DNA of 64,000 nucleotides from Bailinhaonella thermotolerans (GTDB lineage Bacteria; Actinomycetota; Actinomycetes; Streptosporangiales; Streptosporangiaceae). The notes under the pieces were generated by a model. That model was not told the DNA's origin. It did no database searches and worked only from the letters and a program-made list of their open reading frames with translations. The translations under genes were made by a program, and so were the position numbers. Location: NCBI RefSeq assembly GCF_003594875.1, contig NZ_QZEY01000004.1, positions 558,001-622,000 of the forward strand, in the 5' to 3' direction. Each line of letters opens with the position of its first letter. The first letter of the stretch is position 1. Shown here in pieces: positions 9,687 to 18,469 of this stretch.

Positions 9687-11272
9687 CGGACGATCCGCTG
9701 GAACACCTGCGGGCGCGCGAGCCCGGCGACCGGCACACGCTCGACGTGGTCGGGATCGGGGCGCTCAACCTGGACTACATCGCCGACGTCTCGGCCGCGA
9801 CGGGGGGCGTCGTGGCGCGGATCTCCCGGGTGGTGGAGCGGTCGGGGCCACCGCTGGAGTGGGGGACCGAGCGGTGGGTGGACGAGCAGACCATTCACTC
9901 GGCGATCGAGGAGGTCAGCTCCGCCCAGCCGGTGACCGCGCTGGGCGGGTCGGCGTTCAACGCGATCTACGCGATCGCCCGCAGCGGGGTCGGGCTGCGG
10001 CTGGGCTACGTCGGCGTGGCCGGGCGGGTCCCGGTGATCGGGGTGTCGAGCGTGCAGCAGCTCGAGTCGTTCGGCGTGGACCACCGCTTCGTCGAGCGCG
10101 TGGACGATCGCCTGTGCGGCATCTGCTTCTCGGTGGGAGAGGACGGCGACCGCACCCTCCTGACCCACGCCGGGGCCAACGACGACATGGCCGACCACAT
10201 CGACCGCCGGTTCGGCGAGCTGGTGGACTACCTCGGCCGCGCGCGCGTCGTCCACGTGACCTCGTTCCTGGACGACCGTACGGCGGGCCGCCTGCTCGCC
10301 CTGCTCCGCGCCGTCAAGCGGACCTCCCCGGGGACGCTGATCAGCTTCGATCCCGGGCACGTGTGGAGCGCGGACGGTGGACCAGAGGTGGCCGGCCTGG
10401 TCAGGCTCTCCGACTTCCTGCTGGTCAACTACCGCGAGTTCCGCGAGCTCGGCGGCCACGTCCCAGGGGAGCCCGACGAGCGGGTCGCCGGCCGGCTCCT
10501 GGACGGCTTCGACGATGAGGGGGCGGTCGTCATCGTCAAACGCCCCACCGGCATCTCGGCCTACCGGCGCGGCGAGGGCGGGGACGTGACAGCCGAGTTC
10601 TACCCCCAGTCGCCGCTGCCGGCCGAGGAGATCGAGGACGCCACCGGGGCGGGGGACGTCTTCGCGGCGGGGCTGCTGATCGCGCTGGCCTGCGACCGCA
10701 TGCAGGTGGAACTGGGATCCCTGCTCGGCATGCGCCTCGCCCGTCACAAGCTCCGCTACGTCGGCAGCGCCGGCCACGCCCAGTTCGCCCAGGTGACGCG
10801 GGAGTTCATCGGCCGCCTCGACCGGGAGCGCCGGTCCGACCCCGCCAAGGGCGTGTTCATCGCCCACGGCGCCAACCCCGAGTGGCGCGCGGTGCAGCGG
10901 TTCATCGAGGAACGGTTCGAGCTCCCGGTGTTCTCCTTCGAGAGCGGCTCCTGGGGCGGCCGCCAGGTGACCGAGGCCCTGGCCGCCTACCTGGAGCGGT
11001 GCAGCCTGGCCGTCTGCGTGCTCACGGCCGAGGACTTCACCGGTGACGGACGGCGTCTGGCCCGGCAGAACGTCGTGCACGAGGTGGGCCTCTTCCACGG
11101 GCGGCACGGGTTCGACCGCGTGGTGGTCCTGGCCGAGGAGGGGTGCGACTTCATCCCCCAGACCGCGCGCCCCCACGTGATCCCCTTCCCCCGGAACGGC
11201 ATCGACCGCACCTTCTACCGCCTGGCCGAGATGATCCGCGGCCACGGCTTCCCCCACGCCGGCGAATCCTGA
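9683..11272 (+). CDS. PfkB-family kinase fused to a CAP12/TIR-like domain (copy 2)
   Basis: A 529-residue paralogue of the preceding protein with the same two-domain plan and clear similarity along its whole length. The kinase part has GIGALNLDYIAD, LGGSAFN with N93 retained, and DATGAGD ending in D325. The C-terminal part reads GVFIAHGANPEWRAVQRFI, then ARQNVVHEVGLFHGRHG with the family Glu retained at E467, then VVVLAEEGCDF and a final MIRGHGF, closely matching the CAP12/TIR-like consensus as I recall it. The ATG overlaps the stop of copy 1, so the two are translationally coupled and probably form a complex or work in sequence. No signal peptide or membrane segment is visible. Substrate and role are unknown. 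Confidence 0.75.
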   Translation: MTDDPLEHLRAREPGDRHTLDVVGIGALNLDYIADVSAATGGVVARISRVVERSGPPLEWGTERWVDEQTIHSAIEEVSSAQPVTALGGSAFNAIYAIARSGVGLRLGYVGVAGRVPVIGVSSVQQLESFGVDHRFVERVDDRLCGICFSVGEDGDRTLLTHAGANDDMADHIDRRFGELVDYLGRARVVHVTSFLDDRTAGRLLALLRAVKRTSPGTLISFDPGHVWSADGGPEVAGLVRLSDFLLVNYREFRELGGHVPGEPDERVAGRLLDGFDDEGAVVIVKRPTGISAYRRGEGGDVTAEFYPQSPLPAEEIEDATGAGDVFAAGLLIALACDRMQVELGSLLGMRLARHKLRYVGSAGHAQFAQVTREFIGRLDRERRSDPAKGVFIAHGANPEWRAVQRFIEERFELPVFSFESGSWGGRQVTEALAAYLERCSLAVCVLTAEDFTGDGRRLARQNVVHEVGLFHGRHGFDRVVVLAEEGCDFIPQTARPHVIPFPRNGIDRTFYRLAEMIRGHGFPHAGES

Positions 11273-11367
11273 TCCCGCGGCCCTGCGCCCCGTGCTCCCC
11301 TGGCGTGGCCCGCCGCTTCTCGCGGGCGGACGGGTTCCGTGCTCCTCGGTGGGGGTCGGGTGGGAGG

Positions 11368-13599
11368 TCACGAGGGTGGGGGGCCGAGGGCGCGGACGGT
11401 CCAGAGGGAGAAGTCGTGGGGGTGGGGGGTGCGGAAGGTGAGACGGATGTGGCGGGCGGGGGTGCCGGGGAGGGGGATCTCCTCTTCTGCGGAGCCGGTG
11501 GGGCGGACGAGGGTGGTCTGCCAGGTCTCGCCGTCGTCGGAGAGGTGGATCTCGTACTCGCCGGGGGGTTCGCCGGCCCATTCCAGGGTCACGCGGTTCA
11601 CCGGGAGCCGGGCGCCCAGGTCCACCTGGAGCCAGGCTTCGCGGGTGGGGCCGGAGGACCAGCGCGTCAGCCGTACGCCGTCGAAGGCGTGGGCGGGGTC
11701 GAGGGCGGAGGAGGAGGCCGTGGCGGGGCGGCGGTGGGAGAGCTCGCCGGGCTCCGCCGCGCCGATCGTGCCCCGCACCCGGGTGAGGGAGGGGCCGGGG
11801 GCGACGTCGCGCAGGTGGCCCATGAAGGCGGCGTACGGCACGCCCGCCTCGGCGCCGCTCCACATCTTCTGCGCGAGCAGCCCGAACGTGGGCTCGACCA
11901 GGCGGTGGACGTCGAGTTCGGTGTACTCGCGGCGGACCAGGTCGTTCCAGACGGCCGACATCGCGCCCTCCAGGAGCGGCTCGCCGGGGGAGACGCTCTG
12001 GCCGCCGGGGAACACGTGCGGCTCCCAGTTCTCGTAGAGGTGCCGCCCGTCCAGGCCGTTCCCGTGGTAGTACTTCGCGAACGGGACGATGTACAGCAGG
12101 CCGCCGTTGGTGTTGATGAAGCGGTATCCGTCCGCCTTCGCCGCCCGCGGGCCGTACCACTTGTTGCTCCAGGTGTTGATCGTCACGTCGCGGTCGTAGC
12201 CGTCCGCGCCGCCGCTCATGGCCGTCGCGCTGCCCCACGCGCGCGGGTGCTTGCCGAGGGAGCGCAGGTGGGCGGCCATGTCGTTGAAGTAGCGGCGGAA
12301 GAGCACCGGGTCGCCGCGGTACTCGTCCGCGCCGAAGTGCACGTCGGGGGAGCGGAACCAGGGCGTGAACTCCCCGAAGACCCGCTTCATGAACGCGGTG
12401 CTCTCCGGTTTGGCCAGGTCCAGGTGGTCGGAGTTCCCGCCGTTCAGCCCGAGCGAGGGCCGGAACGCGACGAACGCGCGCGCGTGCGCGGGCGCGTCGA
12501 TCTCGGGGACGAGCGTGACCGCGTGCGCCGCCGCGGTGTCCTCGAAGGAGTCCCAGTCCCGCCGGTCGTACGACCCGTCGGCGGCGGCCAGCCCGGCCAG
12601 CCCGGGATCGGCGGTGCGCAGCCGGAACGCGGAGTAGGCCCTGGACCAGTCGCCGCCGGGCGCGCGGATCTCGTTGTCGTTGAGGTGGAGCTGCAGCTCG
12701 TTCAGCTTGAACCAGCCCATCATCCGCAGGTAGTCGCGGATGAAGCCCGGCGTGAAGAAGCGCCTGCCCACGTCCAGCATGAACCCCCGCACCCGGTGGC
12801 CGGGCCAGTCCAGCGCGGTCCCGGCCGGGATCGAGTCCCGGCCCGGGTCGCGCAGCAGGATCTGGAGCACGCTGCGGGTGCCGTAGTAGACGCCGCGCGC
12901 GGTCGGGGCGGTCACGCGCACGCGCTCGCCGGTCACCTCCAGCCGGTACCCCTCCCGCCGGAACCGCTCGCCGCCCGCCGGATGCGCCATCGCCGGGTCG
13001 AGGCCGAGCACCAGGTCCCCGCCCGGCCCGGGGATCGCGCGGGCGGCCCGCCCGGTCACCTCCCCGAGCTCGTCCGCGACGCGTCCGGCCAGCGCCCCCA
13101 GCCCGGCGTCCTCCGCCGACACCCGCGCCCGCGCGGGCAGCTCGAATCGCCCGCTCCCGCCCGCCCACTCCCGCATCGCCGGCACCACCACCGGCTTCGG
13201 CTCCCCCCGTACGGCCGCCGCCGGCCCCGACGGCGAGGCGGCCGCCGACGGTGACGCGGAGACGGCCGCCGACCCGGACGCGGCCGCCGACCCGGACGCG
13301 GCCGCCGACCCGGACGCGGGCGCCGACCCCGACCCGGGCGTGGACCCCGACCCGGGCGTGGACCCCGACCCGGGCGTGGACGCCGACCCGGACGCCGGCG
13401 CCGACCCGGCCGTGGATGGCGACCCGGCCGCCGCCGGCGGCGCGGTCTCGGACGGCGGCGCGGTCTCGGACGGCGGCGCGGTCGTGGTCGCGGTGGAAGG
13501 GCCCGTGGCGGCCCCGGGGGCCAGGGTGGCGAGGACGGCGCCGGCGGCGACCACCCCGCGCCCGGCGAGGGCGATCGCGCCCCCCAAGCGCTCGTTCAC
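11368..13599 (-). CDS. Secreted beta-N-acetylhexosaminidase, GH20
   Basis: A 743-residue exported glycoside hydrolase that should release terminal GlcNAc or GalNAc residues outside the cell. In order: a signal-like N-terminus (about 1-32); a long Ser/Pro/Gly/Ala linker of short repeats to about residue 130; the GH20 N-terminal domain (about 135-270); the catalytic barrel beginning VRGFMLDVGRRFF with the catalytic D425-E426 pair in HFGADEY; and a C-terminal F5/8 type C-like carbohydrate-binding domain (RRPATASSSALDPAHAFDG). The linker before the catalytic unit is unusual and corresponds to DNA repeats at 13268-13400. The GTG start lies 6 bases after a possible -10 box, so the mRNA may be leaderless. 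It converges with the PfkB-TIR pair. Confidence 0.85.
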   Translation of the reverse strand: MNERLGGAIALAGRGVVAAGAVLATLAPGAATGPSTATTTAPPSETAPPSETAPPAAAGSPSTAGSAPASGSASTPGSGSTPGSGSTPGSGSAPASGSAAASGSAAASGSAAVSASPSAAASPSGPAAAVRGEPKPVVVPAMREWAGGSGRFELPARARVSAEDAGLGALAGRVADELGEVTGRAARAIPGPGGDLVLGLDPAMAHPAGGERFRREGYRLEVTGERVRVTAPTARGVYYGTRSVLQILLRDPGRDSIPAGTALDWPGHRVRGFMLDVGRRFFTPGFIRDYLRMMGWFKLNELQLHLNDNEIRAPGGDWSRAYSAFRLRTADPGLAGLAAADGSYDRRDWDSFEDTAAAHAVTLVPEIDAPAHARAFVAFRPSLGLNGGNSDHLDLAKPESTAFMKRVFGEFTPWFRSPDVHFGADEYRGDPVLFRRYFNDMAAHLRSLGKHPRAWGSATAMSGGADGYDRDVTINTWSNKWYGPRAAKADGYRFINTNGGLLYIVPFAKYYHGNGLDGRHLYENWEPHVFPGGQSVSPGEPLLEGAMSAVWNDLVRREYTELDVHRLVEPTFGLLAQKMWSGAEAGVPYAAFMGHLRDVAPGPSLTRVRGTIGAAEPGELSHRRPATASSSALDPAHAFDGVRLTRWSSGPTREAWLQVDLGARLPVNRVTLEWAGEPPGEYEIHLSDDGETWQTTLVRPTGSAEEEIPLPGTPARHIRLTFRTPHPHDFSLWTVRALGPPPS
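13268..13400. repeat. 18-bp tandem repeats in the GH20 linker
   Basis: Three near-identical units of CCGACCCGGACGCGGCCG are followed by three of GACCCCGACCCGGGCGTG and then degenerate copies. All are multiples of 3, so copy-number change alters linker length without breaking the frame. Confidence 0.7.
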
Positions 13600-13605
13600 G
13601 GCGCG

Positions 13606-13636
13606 AGTATGCGCACAACCTGATCGAAAGGATCAA
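13606..13636 (-). promoter_or_regulatory. Possible promoter of the GH20 gene
   Basis: On the minus strand TTGATC (13631-13636) and CATACT (13606-13611) lie 19 bases apart, with the GTG start 6 bases beyond the -10. This would give a leaderless transcript, which is common in actinomycetes. Confidence 0.35.
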
Positions 13637-13833
13637 CGAACACGCGGAAGCGCGCACCCAATCATCACGAAACCCTGGAACGCCGCCGACGACGCGAGGG
13701 CGAGGAGTGCTCGACGGGTCTCAGGGCCACCTGCCCGGCCCGCCGCCCGCTCAGCCCTCCCAGCCCCCCTCCCGCCTCGTACGGCGCGGCCGGGCGGGGC
13801 CGGCGCGCGCCGTACGGGCTCGCGGGCCGCCCG

Positions 13834-14919
13834 TCAGCCTCCGGCGGCGAGGTAGGCGCCGGTCAGGAGGTGGCCCTTGCCGCCGCCGGCCACGTACACG
13901 GCGGAGGCGCCGGGGACCACCGCCAGGGACAGCAGCCGGACCTCCTGGGTCGTCCCCGAGCGCGGCGCGGGCGTGGACGTCCACGCGCCGTCCCGGTAGG
14001 CGAGGACGGAGCCGCCGGCCACGTCCCACAGGACTCCGTCGCGGTCGGCCGACAGGCGGCGCGCGCCGCCGAGGCGCTGCGGGTCGGGCAGGTCGGCCCA
14101 GGCCGCGCCGTCCCAGCGCTTGAACAGCGGGACGCGCGTCCCGTCGCCGCCGACCGCCTCACCGGACACCACCACGTCCGCGGCCCCGCGCGGCGCGACG
14201 GACGTCAGGCGGATGTCCTTCCCGGGCGCCCCCGGCACGTCGACCCGGGACCAGGCGCGGCCGTCGGTGCTGCGCAGCAGGAAGGCGCCCCAGCCGTCGG
14301 TGTGCACGCCGGCCGGGGCCGCGAGCGCCCACACGTCGGTCGCGGTCCTGGCGACGATCCGGTGGACGCGCACGCCGGGCACGGCCGAGGACTCCCACCG
14401 CCCGCCCGCGCGGCGGTGGACGACCGCGCCGCCGTTCACGCCGTTGACCGCGACCCAGACCCCGTCCGGGCCCGCCTCGACGGCCGGGAACGCGCCCGGG
14501 TGCTGGAACGCGAACTCCGGCCGCTCCCAGCCGGCGCCGTTCCAGTGGGTGACGAACGGCGCGTACGGCGTCCCGCCCGCCACCCAGACGTCGTCGGGGG
14601 CGGCGGCCTCCAGGGCCGTGACCGTGTGCAGGTCCACGGCGGGGGGCTTGTGGTCGCGCCAGGCCGTCCCGGTCCACTGCCGCAGCACCGGGTTCCCCGT
14701 GGGGACGGAGCAGCCCGGGCCGCACCGGAGCGCCTCCACGCCGTGGACCCAGACGTCGCCGGGCGCCGACGCGGAGACCAGCCGCAGTTCGGCCGTGGGG
14801 ACGAGCGCGGGCGCGTCGAGGACCCGCCACCCGGCGGCCGCCGCGTTCGCCGGGGAGGGCGCCGCCGCGAGCGCGGCGGCCACCAGCGTGCCCGTGAGAA
14901 GGGCGATGAGTCGTCTCAT
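13834..14919 (-). CDS. Secreted protein of unknown function, beta-propeller-like
   Basis: About 361 residues. I chose the ATG at 14919 (MRRLIALLTGTLVAAAL), which gives a classic signal peptide ending near ANA-AAA; an earlier ATG adds 8 residues. The mature part contains spaced repeats of the type DVWVHG, DVWVAGG, GVWVAVNG, DVWALAAP and AVYVAGGG, alternating with W-containing segments such as WTGTAWRD, WNGAGWER and WDGAAWAD. This pattern suggests a beta-propeller or Kelch-like fold of about six or seven blades. One disulphide-capable pair is in RCGPGC. I cannot assign an enzymatic role; carbohydrate or cell-surface binding is possible. Confidence 0.6.
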   Translation of the reverse strand: MRRLIALLTGTLVAAALAAAPSPANAAAAGWRVLDAPALVPTAELRLVSASAPGDVWVHGVEALRCGPGCSVPTGNPVLRQWTGTAWRDHKPPAVDLHTVTALEAAAPDDVWVAGGTPYAPFVTHWNGAGWERPEFAFQHPGAFPAVEAGPDGVWVAVNGVNGGAVVHRRAGGRWESSAVPGVRVHRIVARTATDVWALAAPAGVHTDGWGAFLLRSTDGRAWSRVDVPGAPGKDIRLTSVAPRGAADVVVSGEAVGGDGTRVPLFKRWDGAAWADLPDPQRLGGARRLSADRDGVLWDVAGGSVLAYRDGAWTSTPAPRSGTTQEVRLLSLAVVPGASAVYVAGGGKGHLLTGAYLAAGG

Positions 14920-14931
14920 GGCGGCCACTAT

Positions 14932-14979
14932 GACGATCATCACACCGGGAGTCTCCGCCCCGGAGCGCCAATGATCGTC
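14932..14979. promoter_or_regulatory. Inverted repeat in a divergent promoter region
   Basis: GACGATCAT (14932-14940) and ATGATCGTC (14971-14979) are perfect 9-bp inverted arms 30 bases apart, just upstream of the 14919 start. They could be two half-sites for one regulator. Confidence 0.3.
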
Positions 14980-15194
14980 TCCCGTTTCGCCGCCGCCGCC
15001 AATCCCGGCCGAGAGCGGCGATTCGCCGGTCCGATTCCCGCTTTCCGCCCAGGTCGGAACCCGCTCCGAGGCTCGCGCGCCCCGCGCCGCCGTACGGCCG
15101 GGGCGTACGGCGCGGCGGGCGCGGGCGGGCGCCGTACGGCGGGCGGATGGGGGAAGGGCACAACTTTTCCGGCGAGTGGATCATCAAACCGGGC

Positions 15195-15857
15195 ATGCAG
15201 ACGACATCGAGCCGCGGGTTCGCGGCCATCGCCGCCGGGGTCATCTCGGCCACCTCCCTCCTCGCCGGACCCGCGCAGGCGTTCGCCCCGGGCTCCGCCC
15301 CGGCACCCGCCACCGCCTCCGCCAGGACGCCCGTCACCGTTTCCCTCCAGAGCTCGGCGCAGGCGGCCAAGCCGTGCCCGCTGCCGACCAAGGCCGACAT
15401 CCGCCGGTCGGCGGCGACCGCGGAGGACCGTCCCCCGCGTAAGGGGACGAACGCGCTCAAGGGCGTCCGGGTGGGGTACGTGCCGAAGGGCTTCGTCTCC
15501 GGGGGAGTGACGGTCAACCGGCACAAGGGCCTGGTCGAGTACAGCTACACGTGGACGGACGATCGGTCCGATATGGATTACCGGAGGCGGACGCTGTGGG
15601 TGCGCGTGGTGTGCGCGCCGAAGGCGACCAAGCTCGACCACCTCCGGAAGACGCCGTTCGACCTGGGGAGCTTCGGGAACGCGCGGCAGGCGACCTACGG
15701 AGGCCGTCGCGTGCTGACCCAGTCCGCCGACGGAGCGCTGGGGCACGGCCGCTACCTGGGCTGGGTCGAGCGGCCCGGCACCATCGTCACCGTCCTGGCG
15801 AGCCAGCCCCTCGTGCCGCAGCTCAACAAGATCGTCAAGGGCATCCGCCTGCCCTGA
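15195..15857 (+). CDS. Secreted protein of unknown function
   Basis: About 220 residues. The ATG at 15195 (MQTTSSRGFAAIAAGVIS) gives a normal signal peptide ending near AQAFA, so I prefer it to the in-frame ATG 48 bases upstream. An Ala/Pro-rich spacer follows, then a folded domain with KGVRVGYVPKGFVSGGVTV, WVRVVCAPKATKLDHL and a final IVTVLASQPLVPQLNKIVKGIRL. This resembles actinobacterial secreted proteins of unknown role whose C-terminal half asks whether a correlation holds between a measured value and a threshold, but I cannot name a family. Two Cys residues (in KPCPLP and VVCAP) could form a disulphide. It converges with the cupin gene. Confidence 0.55.
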   Translation: MQTTSSRGFAAIAAGVISATSLLAGPAQAFAPGSAPAPATASARTPVTVSLQSSAQAAKPCPLPTKADIRRSAATAEDRPPRKGTNALKGVRVGYVPKGFVSGGVTVNRHKGLVEYSYTWTDDRSDMDYRRRTLWVRVVCAPKATKLDHLRKTPFDLGSFGNARQATYGGRRVLTQSADGALGHGRYLGWVERPGTIVTVLASQPLVPQLNKIVKGIRLP

Positions 15858-15968
15858 CCGATCCGCGCCTCCCGCGCCTCCCGCGCGTCCGCCCGTCCCG
15901 GCCGCTGACCGCGCCCCGGCGCGTGCGCCCGAGGGCCCCCGCTGAGCCCCCGGCCGCCGTCGGCGCGT

Positions 15969-16406
15969 TCAGGGAGCCGGGCGGCGGAGCGCGGCGACGC
16001 GATCCTCCAGGTCGGGGAGGAGGACCGTGCTCTCCTGCTCGCTGGGATCGGTGCGGGCGATGACGGCCTCGGCGGGCTCGGTCTCGCTGAGGTTGACCGG
16101 GAGGTGGGGCACGTCGGCGGGGACGTACACGAACTCGCCGGGCCCCACCTCCTGATAACCCCGCAGGCCCTCGCCGTACCAGACGCCGACCCGGCCCTTG
16201 AGCATGTAGATGGCGCTCTCGTGGTGCTCGTGCTTGTGCGCCCGCCCCGCGGCCCCCGCCGGGATCGTCAGCAGGTGCATGCAGATGCCGCGCGACCCCA
16301 CCGTCTCGGCGGCGATCCCGGAGAAGAACTTCAGATCCTGCTTGCCCTCGTACATCGGGGCCGAGCGCACGATCTTGACCTCGCCCCCGTCACGTGTGTC
16401 CCCCAT
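15969..16406 (-). CDS. Cupin-domain protein
   Basis: A 145-residue single-domain cupin. The first metal-binding motif is HKHEHHESAIYMLKGRVGV and the second is PADVPHLPVNLS, giving the expected His/Glu set for a bound metal. I chose the ATG at 16406, which has a GGAAGGGGAC ribosome-binding site; the frame stays open for 14 further codons upstream. The protein is cytosolic by appearance. Small cupins like this may be isomerases, dioxygenases or binding proteins, and the sequence does not tell which. It is divergent from the P450 gene that opens the RiPP cluster, with 283 bases between them, so a role in that cluster is possible but unsupported. Confidence 0.7.
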   Translation of the reverse strand: MGDTRDGGEVKIVRSAPMYEGKQDLKFFSGIAAETVGSRGICMHLLTIPAGAAGRAHKHEHHESAIYMLKGRVGVWYGEGLRGYQEVGPGEFVYVPADVPHLPVNLSETEPAEAVIARTDPSEQESTVLLPDLEDRVAALRRPAP

Positions 16407-16482
16407 GGCCGTCCCCTTCCCGGCGGAACCGCCGCCAATCGCTCGCACCTCCCGTCACACGCGCCCGTCCCGTCGCCGGGCC

Positions 16483-16597
16483 CTCTAGTCGCGGGCTTGC
16501 GGGCCCGCCCGGGCAGGCTTCCCGGACCGCACCCGGCCGTACGGCGCGACCTGCCCCTTCGGGCGGTCCACTAGCGGCGGACTAGAGCCCCGCAAGC
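16483..16597. promoter_or_regulatory. Paired inverted elements upstream of the P450 gene
   Basis: CTCTAGTC (16483-16490) and GCTTGCGGG (16495-16503) both recur as reverse complements at 16580-16597, but in swapped order. They lie in the divergent region between the cupin and P450 genes and may be regulator sites. Confidence 0.3.
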
Positions 16598-16689
16598 GCC
16601 GCCGTGGAACGTGAGCGGCGTGCCAGACCAGGGGCCGGCGCGTCACGAGCGGCCGTCCCCGGGAGCCGAGACGACGGCGGGGAGCCGAG

Positions 16690-18435
<1,746 letters not shown>

Positions 18436-18469
18436 CCGACGCCCCTCCTCCTCTCCCCTGGGATCCACG

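Noticed and set aside
11308-11327. Hairpin between the convergent PfkB-TIR and GH20 genes
   Set aside because: Only a 6-bp stem (GCCCGC/GCGGGC) with an 8-nt loop; too weak to list as a terminator.
9590-13657. A 1355-codon open frame on the minus strand across the PfkB-TIR and GH20 genes
   Set aside because: It crosses two real genes in wrong frames and shows no domain.
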